A program made the translations under genes and the position numbers. Shown piece after piece: positions 33,535 to 42,047 of a stretch of DNA of 64,000 bases (positions within the stretch are counted from its first letter, which is position 1; every line of letters begins with the position of its first letter). Location: positions 42,963 to 106,962 of the forward strand of contig JAFABI010000044.1 in assembly GCA_023426125.1 (NCBI GenBank). The letters run 5' to 3'. The notes under the pieces are model-generated. The model did no database searches. It was given only the letters and a program-made list of their open reading frames with translations, and was not told the origin of the DNA. The DNA comes from Bacillota bacterium (GTDB lineage Bacteria > Bacillota > Clostridia > Acetivibrionales > DTU013).

Positions 33535-34793
33535 GTTATGTAATCATCGGCAACTCTACTGCCGCAGTGGGAGCCATCGAAGGTATCAGAAAATATGACT
33601 CTGCCACACCCATCACAGTGGTTTCGGATGAGCCTTATCATACTTATTCAAGGCCTCTCATTTCCTACTACCTTGGCGGCAAGGTAACGGAAGAAACGAT
33701 GGTTTACCGACCGCTGGATTTCTACCAAAGAAATAATGTCCGGACTGTGCTTGGAGTAAGGGCGGCGTCTGTAGATTACAAGGAAAAAAGCATCCTTCTT
33801 GAAAACGGAGAAAGGCTGGAATACACGAAGCTCTTGCTGGCAACGGGAGGAAAGCCCTTTATTCCGCCGATGAACGGATTGGGCAAAAAGAATATCTTCA
33901 ATTTCATCAAGCTGGATGATGTAAAAGCCATTGAAAAAGTAGCGGTCCGCGGTTCCAGAGCTGTTGTCATCGGCGCCAGCTTCAGCGGCTTGAAGGCGGT
34001 TGAGGCCCTGGTAAAGCGGCAAGTCAATGTTACGGTCATCGATATCATGAGCAGAATCATGCCAAGGGTACTTGACGATACGGCTGCCGCCATAGCTGCA
34101 AAGACCCTGCAGGACCACCATGTCAAAGTGCTCCTGAACAATACGGTAGAAACCATCCTTGGAGAAGATACTGCGACAGGAGTCCTTTTAAAGGATGGAA
34201 CCAGGATCGACTGCGATTTTGTCATCCTGGCCATCGGTGTAAGGTGCAACACGGATCTTGTAAAGGATTCCGGCATAAAAATCAACCGGGGCATCGTAGT
34301 GGATGAAAAAATGCAAACCAGCATCCCGGATGTTTATTCCGCCGGCGATGTAGCGGAAGGCTATAATTTCATTGAAGAAAAAATGATGGAGATCGCCATT
34401 ATCCCCAATGCATACTACCAGGGAGAAACTGCAGGAGCAAACATGGCAGGCGTCGATAAGACCTTCAGCGAAGGCTTTATCATGAATTCCATGCCTTTGC
34501 TTGATCTGCCCATTATCAGCGCGGGCATCTCGGAAGACAGGGACGGAATCGAAGTTATCTCAAAATATGAGCCGGAAAGGGATGCCTACAAGAAATTTTA
34601 TATCAGCGGAAACCGGCTTGTGGGTTATCTTCTGGTCAATGATGTGGACAGGGCGGGGATTTATACGGATATGCTGCGGACTCAAAGCGATATTACAGCC
34701 TTCAAGAAGGATCTTGGAGCGGACGGCTTCGGCTTTATCAACCTTCCGAAAGAGATACGCAAGGAAAAAATGCTGAAGGGCGGTGCGGCCTGA
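33531..34793 (+). CDS. NAD(P)/FAD-dependent oxidoreductase of the glutamate synthase operon
   Basis: 420 residues, pyridine nucleotide-disulfide reductase class I/II-like. FAD-binding starts at YVIIGNSTAAVGAIEGIRKY; NAD(P)-binding at AVVIGASFSGLKAVEALVKR; the second FAD motif is DVYSAGDVAEGYNFIEEK. No redox-active CxxxxC pair, as in nitrite-reductase-like or NADH-dependent FAD reductases. It probably supplies NAD(P)H electrons through the ferredoxin protein to the FMN subunit. The start of the next gene overlaps its last base. Confidence 0.88.
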   Translation: MSYVIIGNSTAAVGAIEGIRKYDSATPITVVSDEPYHTYSRPLISYYLGGKVTEETMVYRPLDFYQRNNVRTVLGVRAASVDYKEKSILLENGERLEYTKLLLATGGKPFIPPMNGLGKKNIFNFIKLDDVKAIEKVAVRGSRAVVIGASFSGLKAVEALVKRQVNVTVIDIMSRIMPRVLDDTAAAIAAKTLQDHHVKVLLNNTVETILGEDTATGVLLKDGTRIDCDFVILAIGVRCNTDLVKDSGIKINRGIVVDEKMQTSIPDVYSAGDVAEGYNFIEEKMMEIAIIPNAYYQGETAGANMAGVDKTFSEGFIMNSMPLLDLPIISAGISEDRDGIEVISKYEPERDAYKKFYISGNRLVGYLLVNDVDRAGIYTDMLRTQSDITAFKKDLGADGFGFINLPKEIRKEKMLKGGAA

Positions 34794-35530
34794 TGAAGAC
34801 CATCGATGCAAGGGGCGTATATTACCAGCAATTGAACACACGGATCAAGGAAGCTTTCGCAGCCGGAGAAAAAGAAGTGACACTGATGAATGTCAGCGGG
34901 CAAAGGTATATTGGAGATGGCATCTCCGGCCGGCAAAAAATAATCATTAACGGCACTCCCGGCAACGATATGTCCGCTTTTATGGACGGCCTTGAGATAA
35001 CCGTCAATGGAAATGCACAGGACGCCATGGCAAATACCATGAACGACGGCAGGATCATTGTCCACGGAAATGCCGGCGACACCGTAGGCTATGCCATGAG
35101 AGGCGGCGAGATATACATCAAGGGCAATGTAGGATACCGCGTAGGCATCCATATGAAGGAATACATGGATAAGAAGCCTGCAATCATCATCGGCGGAAAG
35201 GCCGGGGATTTCTTCGGCGAATACATGGCGGGAGGAATCATGATGCTCCTCGGCCTGAACCTTCCGGACGGAGAAGATATTGCCGGCAACTACTGCGGAA
35301 CCGGAATGCACGGCGGTGTGATCTATGTCCGCGGAAGCATTGATGAATACAAGCTTGGTAAGGAAGTAAAACTTATCGAAGCAGATGAAGATGATCTTAA
35401 GATCATCCAGGAGCATGTAAAGAAGTTTTGCAGGTATTTTTCCTTCGATTTCGACTATATAATGAATAAGAAATTCAACAAGCTGTACGCTTTTAATAAA
35501 AGGCCCTACGGCAATTTATACGCATATTAG
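34793..35530 (+). CDS. Glutamate synthase GXGXG-domain subunit (GltB C-terminal domain)
   Basis: 245 residues made of the right-handed beta-helix found at the C-terminus of large GOGAT: repeated G-x-x-G-x-x segments such as VSGQRYIGDGISGRQKIIIN, HGNAGDTVGYAMRGGEIYI and GTGMHGGVIYVRGS. In split glutamate synthases it holds the ammonia channel structure together. Last gene of the operon; a strong terminator follows. Confidence 0.9.
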   Translation: MKTIDARGVYYQQLNTRIKEAFAAGEKEVTLMNVSGQRYIGDGISGRQKIIINGTPGNDMSAFMDGLEITVNGNAQDAMANTMNDGRIIVHGNAGDTVGYAMRGGEIYIKGNVGYRVGIHMKEYMDKKPAIIIGGKAGDFFGEYMAGGIMMLLGLNLPDGEDIAGNYCGTGMHGGVIYVRGSIDEYKLGKEVKLIEADEDDLKIIQEHVKKFCRYFSFDFDYIMNKKFNKLYAFNKRPYGNLYAY

Positions 35531-35559
35531 GCATAGGCAGATACACAACCGAAAAGACA

Positions 35560-35604
35560 GAAGCCGGAGACTGAAATTAGCTTTCTCCGGTTTCTGTTTT
35601 TTTT
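35560..35604 (+). terminator. Terminator of the glutamate synthase operon
   Basis: GAAGCCGGAGA pairs with TCTCCGGTTTC (one G-T) around a 13-base loop, followed by TG and a nine-T run. Confidence 0.9.
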
Positions 35605-35645
35605 GGATTCCTTTTTCATTACATCTGCTAACTAACCTACATAGT

Positions 35646-35900
35646 TCACAAATGATTGAAAAAGGCTTTCAAATCCTGCTTTGTATCGGCAGAGAGAAGT
35701 TTGTCCGGGATGCCTTCAATGGCTCCCTGAATTCCATACAGCATGTGCAGACAGGCACCGGGATCCCGCTGCAGCCGGATGCGGAGAAATGCTTCTTTCG
35801 CGCCGACTTCCGCTAACTGCTCCGGCGTTTCAATGCCGACAGCCATCAGATTTTCCTCCAATACCCTGCCCACATTGGGCAGTTTTGACAATCCGCTCAA
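35646..35900 (-). CDS. TfoX C-terminal-domain protein
   Basis: 84 residues matching only the TfoX/Sxy C-terminal domain (helix-hairpin-helix-like LSKLPNVGRVLEENLMAVGI, then EAFLRIRLQRDPGACLHMLY). The N-terminal TfoX domain is absent, which is common for small stand-alone versions in Firmicutes. In Haemophilus and E. coli, TfoX/Sxy helps switch on competence; here function is not known. It follows the zinc-ribbon gene by 18 bases and probably shares its transcript. Confidence 0.85.
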   Translation of the reverse strand: MSGLSKLPNVGRVLEENLMAVGIETPEQLAEVGAKEAFLRIRLQRDPGACLHMLYGIQGAIEGIPDKLLSADTKQDLKAFFNHL

Positions 35901-35918
35901 TCCGCTTTAAACCTCCGT

Positions 35919-36167
35919 TTAGTCCGTAAAATGTCCCTGCCACGCAGGCAGCTTGCGCATCATGGCTTCGGCTGCGTTCCCGGCAACCGTCCGGTCAAGC
36001 CCCTGCGTTTTAATGATAAAATCCGTCAAACCCGCTTTCTTTTCCTCGAAGGACTGCATGGAGCCGTCGGGCCGGGCACAGTATACACAATAATCCTTTC
36101 CGGTATCGTTCATCGCAAACTCGGAAGCGTCTTTCATGGGCATACCGCAGGCAATACAAATTTTCAT
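35919..36167 (-). CDS. Small zinc-ribbon protein
   Basis: 82 residues. One CxxC pair near the start (CIACGMPM) and a second (CVYCARPDG) about 20 residues on form a zinc ribbon; the rest is helical (SFEEKKAGLTDFIIKTQGL). Proteins of this kind are annotated as putative zinc-ribbon domain proteins without known role. Between the TetR and TfoX-C genes on the same strand. Confidence 0.75.
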   Translation of the reverse strand: MKICIACGMPMKDASEFAMNDTGKDYCVYCARPDGSMQSFEEKKAGLTDFIIKTQGLDRTVAGNAAEAMMRKLPAWQGHFTD

Positions 36168-36214
36168 AGCATTTTCCTCTCTTTCCTTTTATGACGACCA
36201 AATTTTGAGCCTCG

Positions 36215-36796
36215 TTATTTTGAAATAAGTGCGATAAAGCTGCTCACCAATTCTCCCTTGCAGCGTTTCAGCACTGAACCGCCAGGAGCGAACAGTTCAT
36301 CGTTTTGCAGGTAGTAATGTACAAGCCCTATCCATGTGTTAAATAGCATATGAAGAGGAACGTCCTTGATGGTTCCCGCTTCTTGACCACGTGCTATCGC
36401 AATGCTGAAATGCCGGGACAAAACGGTTTGCAGGACGATCAAAGTATTTTTGGCCTCCTCCGGCAGGGACGGCGTTTCGTAAATCAACTCTTTATAAAAG
36501 GATTCATACTCCTCCAAAACGCCGATGTGGGCGTAGAGAAGTTCCGGAACACTGCCTTCCGCCGCGGAAAGGTTATGCAGCTTCTCGCCGGCCTCCTGTG
36601 CAAAGCGTTCCAGAACATGAAGCCTCAGAACTTCCCTCGTGGGAAAGTGGACAAAAATAGCTCCATGGGATATGCCCGCTTCCTGTGCGATGGTGTTTGT
36701 GGGCATGGAAAATCCGTTGGCCGCGTACAAACGCATGGCGGTTTTAATAATATTTTCCCTGGTTGCTTCCTTTTGAAGCTGGCGTTTTCCTTGCAC
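36215..36796 (-). CDS. TetR-family transcriptional regulator
   Basis: 193 residues. The N-terminal helix-turn-helix is canonical: IIKTAMRLYAANGFSMPTNT, IAQEAGISHGAIFVHFPTRE. A C-terminal ligand-binding helical domain follows. A palindromic site just upstream of its start suggests autoregulation. The two small genes downstream may be its targets. Confidence 0.9.
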   Translation of the reverse strand: MQGKRQLQKEATRENIIKTAMRLYAANGFSMPTNTIAQEAGISHGAIFVHFPTREVLRLHVLERFAQEAGEKLHNLSAAEGSVPELLYAHIGVLEEYESFYKELIYETPSLPEEAKNTLIVLQTVLSRHFSIAIARGQEAGTIKDVPLHMLFNTWIGLVHYYLQNDELFAPGGSVLKRCKGELVSSFIALISK

Positions 36797-36818
36797 AGTT
36801 CCATGACCTCCAACTCAT

Positions 36819-36832
36819 TGAGTATACACTCA
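36819..36832. promoter_or_regulatory. Probable TetR-type operator
   Basis: TGAGTATACACTCA, arms TGAGT/ACTCA around four bases, 23 bases before the TetR gene start. Size and position fit a self-repressing operator. Confidence 0.5.
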
Positions 36833-37040
36833 TTATAAATTCTTTCTACCAAAAAGTCAATAGCAATTTACAGGCTACTTAAAAATATCCTGCACCAACT
36901 TGGGATTGTGTTCAACCCTATCGCGGATTTTCCTATTATGCAATAAATATGTTTGAATTCATATCAATATATATTTCGATTGCAGTGTTGGATACATCCG
37001 GCGAAAAAACGCCGGATTGCTCGCCCTCGTCAATAGATGT

Positions 37041-37350
37041 TATTAAAAGCCTTTTGTTGGCGGCGTTTCTGGGATTTTATCCATATGAGATGAAACGGCT
37101 TGTTTTGCGCGAAAACATTTGGATCACAATTTTCGGGCTTCCCTTTGGCTATATCCTTGGCTCTTTACTGCTTCGTGTAATACTCAAACAGGCAACGACG
37201 CCGGATTTGAAGATTTTGCCGCTGATTGCCGTGTTCAGCATCGCCCTGAGTTTCTTTCTTATCCTTGCGTTTACAATGCTTGTTAATTATCTCATGGGGA
37301 GAAAGTTCAAAGGCATTGATATGGTGGCCTCGTTGAAAAGCGTGGAGTGA
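37041..37350 (+). pseudogene. Remnant of an FtsX-type ABC transporter permease (C-terminal end only)
   Basis: The visible ~100 residues (FLGFYPYEMKRLVLRENIWI, FGLPFGYILGSLLLRVIL, NYLMGRKFKGIDMVASLKSV) are the last part of an FtsX/MacB-like permease: coupling helix plus two or three membrane helices. The N-terminal membrane helix, the large extracellular domain and any ATPase partner are missing, and the upstream open frame is not permease-like. A decayed fragment, not a complete gene. A short hairpin (TCCGGCG/CGCCGGA) lies just upstream. Confidence 0.75.
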
Positions 37351-37376
37351 TCGCACCCTTTTGAACAGACTCCTCG

Positions 37377-37799
37377 TTATAATGGAAAACTCTCTGTTTT
37401 TAAATCGCAATAATAACGTCCTTCCTGCGCAGTGAATTTCAAAATACAATAATCAGGATCGGTTACTCCTTGCGGGTAAAACATTTTATCGCCGATCTGC
37501 CATAGCTCTTTCTTGATCGACATATCTTCAAGAACCTCCATTGTTCCTGTCAGCATAACCCCCTCATATTTTACAATTCCTTTATGATAGAAATATATGC
37601 TGGCTTTTGGATTGTCACGGTATTGAGCCACACGCATTGATGAAGTATTTGTGGAAAAATAAAAAGTTTTCACCCCATCTGTCTTTCGTGGCCTCAGCAT
37701 GGCTTTCTGATTGGGGAAACCATTCTGATCAATGGAAGCGATAAAGGCTACTTTTTGTTTTTTTATAAAGGCGGCAATTTTTTCAATCGACCTCATCAT
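37377..37799 (-). CDS. Pyridoxamine 5'-phosphate oxidase-like flavin-binding protein
   Basis: 140 residues of the FMN split-barrel fold: MMRSIEKIAAFIKKQKVAFI, KTFYFSTNTSSMRVAQYR and NPKASIYFYHKG are typical. Many members are FMN or F420 proteins of unknown substrate; it is not evidence of true PdxH. GAGGTGAAGA is well placed before the double ATG. It stands between decayed genes. Confidence 0.85.
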   Translation of the reverse strand: MMRSIEKIAAFIKKQKVAFIASIDQNGFPNQKAMLRPRKTDGVKTFYFSTNTSSMRVAQYRDNPKASIYFYHKGIVKYEGVMLTGTMEVLEDMSIKKELWQIGDKMFYPQGVTDPDYCILKFTAQEGRYYCDLKTESFPL

Positions 37800-37883
37800 T
37801 CTTCACCTCGTTAAAATAGGATTAAGCCTGGATGTTGACCTTTGTTTTTTTGATAAATACGGGACGTTTTGCAATTTATTAAG

Positions 37884-38441
37884 TCATATCACAATAGCTC
37901 GCCAACAAATCTCAACCACTTGCTCAAAGTCTTTGTCGTCCATCGGGTATTTTCCAAGCAGCGCCCCTTGAATCGCGACTGTCAGCATTCCGTTTATCAT
38001 TTGTACGCACATGATGGGGTTAATCTTCCGAATAAGCCCCTGCTCCATTCCGCGTTGCATCAGAGTTCGCATTCGCTCATTGCCGGGATTTCACGGTTTC
38101 TGATTTCCTCCGGAATGAATGGAGAGTGAGAGTAATTTTCTAAAAACCATTGTTCCCTTTGATATTCATGTGCATAACGCGCCGTATTTTTAAGCAGCCG
38201 CTTGAAAACACGCAAACACGCTTTCAGACCGGTCATAATCTTGCAGCAGGACATTACTAAAAAGGTCTACGGTTTTGATATACAGCGCACCAACCAATTC
38301 CTCTTTGTTCTTGAAACAGTTATAAACTGTGCCCGAACCGACATTGGCACGTTTGAATATTTTTGAAAAGGTTGTTGATTGCAGCCCTTCCTCCGAAATC
38401 AAATCAAGTGTGGCTGCCAATATATCATCCCGCTTACTCAT
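37884..38441 (-). pseudogene. TetR-family regulator gene broken by two frameshifts
   Basis: The N-terminus (MSKRDDILAATLDLISEEGL, SKIFKRANVGSGTVYNCFKN) is a clear TetR helix-turn-helix with GGAGGGGAAAT before its ATG. The frame then breaks near 38217-38222, where one extra T gives TTTT, and again near 38085-38095, where one G appears to be missing. Reading across both shifts restores a normal ~185-residue TetR protein ending GKYPMDDKDFEQVVEICWRA. Either the gene is dead or two single-base errors in short runs have occurred in the assembly. Confidence 0.75.
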
Positions 38442-38471
38442 ATTTCCCCTCCAACAAGTAAACCAAGACAA

Positions 38472-38786
38472 TAATATCCTATCATGTGGTATTCGTCAAT
38501 AATGATTGGAATTGCCATTCTAAATGCATCGTATTATTCGCCTATTTACAGATAGATATAAAGTTATTATAACTATCTCCGGAATATATTTTTCAATACC
38601 CTAAAGCTGTCTTTTAAACCACCTCCATACTGACGTTAATTTGCACAGCATCTGGGACGAGTGCATTCTATACTGCCATAAAAGCGCCACGGGTCAGTGG
38701 ATGAAAAAGGTGAAGGAACCCTTTGTGTTGTCTATGATATAACTTTTATTTTCATATTCGGCATTGCAGCCGATTTGTAATAAAAG
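38472..38786. other. Gene-poor AT-rich gap with a short coding-like remnant
   Basis: No complete gene. On the plus strand about 38639-38741 reads LHSIWDECILYCHKSATGQW followed by MKKVKEPFVLSMI and a stop, which has protein-like composition but no start or recognised family; it may be a fragment of a lost gene. Confidence 0.4.
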
Positions 38787-38800
38787 ATGCCGATGTCCCA

Positions 38801-39559
38801 TTATGCTTCATATTCATTTTTTAAGAATTTACTGATTAGCTCTACATATTCAGCAGAATGCATTATGCTGAATTCGCCATGTCCCATGAATGGCGCAATA
38901 TACAAGCTGCTTCCAATAATAGCTTCATGTAGCCTCTGTGCTGATTTTTTCATAATGCCGATTTCTTTTTCACCGACGATAACTAACATTTTGGCCTTGG
39001 TGTTCACTATTGTGCTTTTCAAAGCATAGTTTCCGTTGCTTGCGGTAATATTGATAAGAGATTGCTTTGATATTTTTAAGCTGTCTTCATAATATTGCTC
39101 AAACATATTCTCTGACACATATAGAGTTTTAGCCTGCAGCTTTGCAAACCATCTTTGCCTTATCAATCCGTAAAACAGAGTATATATTGGCACTGTCATT
39201 GCCGCCATACCAGTGATTGAATATACCAAAGCACTTTCAATTATCGCATATTCCGCAATTTCCTGCCTTGCGGATAAGGCCTCTACGGCAATTTGTGCTC
39301 CGATTGACAATCCACCGATAGCGAAAACTTTGCCGCCATGCTGCGTATCTATATATGAAATTAGCTTTTCCGCTGAATTTTCAATGCTTACGAAGGGCTC
39401 ATTACCAGCTTCGCCATGACCGTCGATAATAGGCGTTATAATATGATATTCCTTCCGCAACAGTTCAATTATTGCTTTCAGCGACCACCAAGAAAGACCG
39501 CCGCCATGCAGAAGAATAATCGTGGGTAAGCTCTCGTCTCCAAATTTTTTAAACAACAT
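38801..39559 (-). CDS. Alpha/beta hydrolase
   Basis: 252 residues. LLHGGGLSWWSLKAI forms the oxyanion-hole segment, GGLSIGAQIAVE the nucleophile elbow with Ser, and FMGHGEFSIMHS the likely catalytic His. A central cap region is hydrophobic (about 115-135). Substrate unknown. The gene is AT-richer than the housekeeping genes around it and may have been acquired. It follows the histidine phosphatase gene by about 20 bases. Confidence 0.85.
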   Translation of the reverse strand: MLFKKFGDESLPTIILLHGGGLSWWSLKAIIELLRKEYHIITPIIDGHGEAGNEPFVSIENSAEKLISYIDTQHGGKVFAIGGLSIGAQIAVEALSARQEIAEYAIIESALVYSITGMAAMTVPIYTLFYGLIRQRWFAKLQAKTLYVSENMFEQYYEDSLKISKQSLINITASNGNYALKSTIVNTKAKMLVIVGEKEIGIMKKSAQRLHEAIIGSSLYIAPFMGHGEFSIMHSAEYVELISKFLKNEYEA

Positions 39560-39580
39560 CCGCCTTCCCCTTTCTTGGTA

Positions 39581-40141
39581 TTATCTGAATATTTGCATTA
39601 ACAATTCTTCTTTGGCTCGTACATTTCCATTTTCAAAATCAAGTCTAATTATATAGGGCATACAATACCATATACGCTTGAACCCGTCGCAATTAAATGA
39701 TGAATCATAGTAGTTTAAAATTGTGCTTAACGCTGTCCCGTGCGTACCAATAACGATATTTTTATTGTTATACGAGTTCAGTACTTCTTTCAGTGCTTCA
39801 ACATTACGCAATTGGACATTGTTAAGGGATTCCCCATCCTTTTCGCAAAAATTGAAGTTATCCCAGCGCCTTTCCAGGAAATCGCCAGCATTTTCACCGC
39901 TTTGACGCTCCCTGAATCTTTCGTCCGTATGTATCTCCATTTTAAATATCCGGGCGCACTCGGAAATGGTATCCTTACTCCGCTTATATGGGCTGGAAAA
40001 AAACGCGTCTATCGGAAATTTTAAGAGAACAGAAGATACTATCTTACTATCTTCCAAGCCGAGAGGAGTCAGAGGTCTTGTTCTGTCATCTATCCATTTA
40101 TCGTCTGGCTGTGCATGACGAACAAAAAAAACGCTTGTCAT
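39581..40141 (-). CDS. Histidine phosphatase family protein
   Basis: 186 residues of the phosphoglycerate-mutase-like superfamily: catalytic VRHAQPDD at the N-terminus (RHA form of RHG), SSPYKRSKDT, a Glu-containing RFRERQSGE segment, and GTHGTALSTIL with the second catalytic His. Substrate unknown. Together with the hydrolase it forms a small AT-rich two-gene unit. Confidence 0.85.
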   Translation of the reverse strand: MTSVFFVRHAQPDDKWIDDRTRPLTPLGLEDSKIVSSVLLKFPIDAFFSSPYKRSKDTISECARIFKMEIHTDERFRERQSGENAGDFLERRWDNFNFCEKDGESLNNVQLRNVEALKEVLNSYNNKNIVIGTHGTALSTILNYYDSSFNCDGFKRIWYCMPYIIRLDFENGNVRAKEELLMQIFR

Positions 40142-40230
40142 TATTATTACCGCCTAACATAAATATTCTCAGTTACACCCTATCAAATGATATGCAATAT
40201 AGGATCATATATTTGTATTTTATCATATAA

Positions 40231-40806
40231 ATGCAAGGAAATGTTCTACCTTTTAGGCAAGCTCACGCCTGTTTTCATAGCGGCAATGTAGGAGATATCC
40301 TCCTTTTCTTTTACAAAATTTGCTCAAACTTTATGTGTATGGCTATTTCAACAGGATACGCTCCAGCCGCAAGCTTATGGCTGAATGTACAAGGAATATT
40401 GAGCTGTTCTACCTTTTAGGCAAGCTCACGCCTGATTTCCGGACAATAGCAGATTTCAGGAAGGACAATACGAAAGCACTTAAAAATGTCTTCCTGGTTT
40501 TTGTCAAGCTTATCCCTATTCCTAAATCTATCGGTAAATCCATTCAATCATACGTTTGACCGGAAGGATTATGCGCCTGCGAGAAAAGTTGTCCTCAGGA
40601 TAAAGAAAGATATCCACAAGGCAAAGGAACGAATGTGCCTGTCGGAACATTCCTTTGGAACGGTAAAGTAGTATCACGGGGCACATTACCTGTTATGCAA
40701 GGGTAAAGGGAAAGTAACAGCCGAGATAGGCCTTAGTTTCCTTGCCTATAATATGAAAAGGGCGATAAATATAGCAGGAATTCAGAAGTTATTAGCTGCT
40801 TTCTAG
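40231..40806 (+). pseudogene. Decayed IS1182-family transposase remnant
   Basis: Pieces of an IS1182-type transposase in different frames: KLYVYGYFNRIRSSRKLMAE, NIELFYLLGKLTPDFRTIAD then FRKDN, later SEHSFGTVK-stop-YHGAHYLL and AEIGLSFLAYNMKRAINIAG. The Trp codon after GTVK has become a stop and the middle is deleted. A 30-base direct repeat (40242-40271 and 40405-40434) covers the same transposase segment, so a truncated second copy or internal duplication lies at the left. Not functional. Confidence 0.8.
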
Positions 40807-40829
40807 AGGAGGCAGACCACTACCATTAG

Positions 40830-40877
40830 AAAAGCATCGTTTTTTTATTATTTCACAATAAAAAACGATGCTTTTTT
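40830..40877. terminator. Strong bidirectional terminator
   Basis: AAAAGCATCGTTTTTTATT pairs with AATAAAAAACGATGCTTTTTT across a short loop, with A- and T-runs on both sides. It separates the IS remnant from the tRNA pair. Confidence 0.85.
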
Positions 40878-40927
40878 AGTGTAAAACACCGAAAACCCTT
40901 GATTTTCAAGGGTTTTCGGACAGTGTC

Positions 40928-41019
40928 TGGCGGAGAAGCGGGGATTCGAACCCCGGCTAGAGTTGCCCCTACTAACGGTTTAGCAAACCGTCCCCTTCGA
41001 CCTGCTTGGGTACTTCTCC
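40928..41019 (-). tRNA. tRNA-Ser, anticodon GCU
   Basis: 92 bases on the minus strand. Acceptor GGAGAAG/CTTCTCC, anticodon loop TTTGCTAAA within an ACGGT/ACCGT stem, a long variable arm as in serine tRNAs, GTTCGAATC T-loop, discriminator G and encoded CCA. Confidence 0.96.
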
Positions 41020-41042
41020 ATAAAAATTATTTATTAAGTTGC

Positions 41043-41133
41043 TGGCGGAGAGAGTGAGATTCGAACTCACGGTAGCCTCACGACTACGCCGGTTTTCAAG
41101 ACCGGTGCCTTAAACCAACTCGACCATCTCTCC
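41043..41133 (-). tRNA. tRNA-Ser, anticodon UGA
   Basis: 91 bases on the minus strand, 23 bases upstream of the GCU gene in transcription order. Acceptor GGAGAGA/TCTCTCC, anticodon loop CTTGAAA in a CCGGT/ACCGG stem, long variable arm, GTTCGAATC T-loop, encoded CCA. The two serine tRNAs are probably one transcript. Confidence 0.96.
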
Positions 41134-41285
41134 GTGCCTTGGGCAGGTTTCAAAAAGTTGCTTCAGCTACCCTTTTAAGTCACATGCAATACTATAACAT
41201 GCGGCAAAGTGCTTTGTCAACTATAGTGAGCAAAAAAATCATGCACCATATATTAACAGTTACTAATTAAAAGGGCTTTCCTTTT

Positions 41286-42020
41286 TTATTCAAATCGATG
41301 AATGAAGTTCCTGGCATATTTGACAAATGAACTTGTGGGATAATCCTGCACCAGGGATTTCATCAAGCTTACTGCCATACCCGTATTTTTCTCTCTATGC
41401 TGCGCATATGCAAGATAATAAAGACAATCGTCCGAATAGCTTTCAATGGTGGTCATGTCCCTGGATAATGCAAGCTTTGTTATTGCTTCAGAATAATTCC
41501 CCTTCTGATACAGCTTATAACCCTCGTCAAACAGCATGCGGCCTGCCTCGCTAAACGCTTTGGAGGAAAGAAGCGCATAGGTTTCTGCCGCCTTTTCATT
41601 GAAAACACCGGCATCAATTGTTTTAAGTACTTGAGCGCTAACGACGGTATTTCCTTTAAGATACTCAGATTGGGCTTCGCTTAATTTTTCATATTGCGTT
41701 ATTTTTTCTTGTGATTCTTCGCCAAGCAGATCAAGATCGCCAGTTAACTTATCAATGGTATCTGAAAAACTTTTGTTCTCATCAGCCAGCTTTTCATTTT
41801 CTTCCGTCAGTTTGCCGATCATTTCCTGAGCATTTGCATAGCTTAGCTGATATTTTTTATTTTCGTTTTGCTGCTGGCTTATCTGCGTTTTAAAGTCGTC
41901 AATGTTTCGTTGCTGTTTTATCTGGCTATAAGCTGTGATCAACAGAACGATGAACGCACTGGTGAACAAAACAACGGCATAAACCCATATCTTTGCTTTC
42001 ATATTTCTCTTATCTGCCAT
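41286..42020 (-). CDS. Membrane-anchored coiled-coil protein with TPR-like C-terminus
   Basis: 244 residues. A single membrane helix (about 10-30, WVYAVVLFTSAFIVLLITAY) is followed by a Gln/Glu/Lys-rich coiled coil (about 35-115) and a C-terminal TPR-like region (EGYKLYQKGNYSEAITKLAL, CLYYLAYAQHREKNTGMAV, VQDYPTSSFVKYARNFI). The layout resembles CpoB/YbgF-like envelope proteins, but I assign no function. The start at MADKRN is chosen over an ATG six codons upstream. It follows the DUF4446 gene on the same strand. Confidence 0.75.
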   Translation of the reverse strand: MADKRNMKAKIWVYAVVLFTSAFIVLLITAYSQIKQQRNIDDFKTQISQQQNENKKYQLSYANAQEMIGKLTEENEKLADENKSFSDTIDKLTGDLDLLGEESQEKITQYEKLSEAQSEYLKGNTVVSAQVLKTIDAGVFNEKAAETYALLSSKAFSEAGRMLFDEGYKLYQKGNYSEAITKLALSRDMTTIESYSDDCLYYLAYAQHREKNTGMAVSLMKSLVQDYPTSSFVKYARNFIHRFE

Positions 42021-42047
42021 AATTACTCGTCCCCGCACCTTAAAATA

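Noticed and set aside
35646..36167. Competence locus because of TfoX domain
   Set aside because: Only the C-terminal TfoX domain is present and no com genes are near.
37377..37799. Pyridoxal phosphate biosynthesis enzyme PdxH
   Set aside because: Split-barrel flavoproteins of this size are diverse; PdxH-specific features are not evident.
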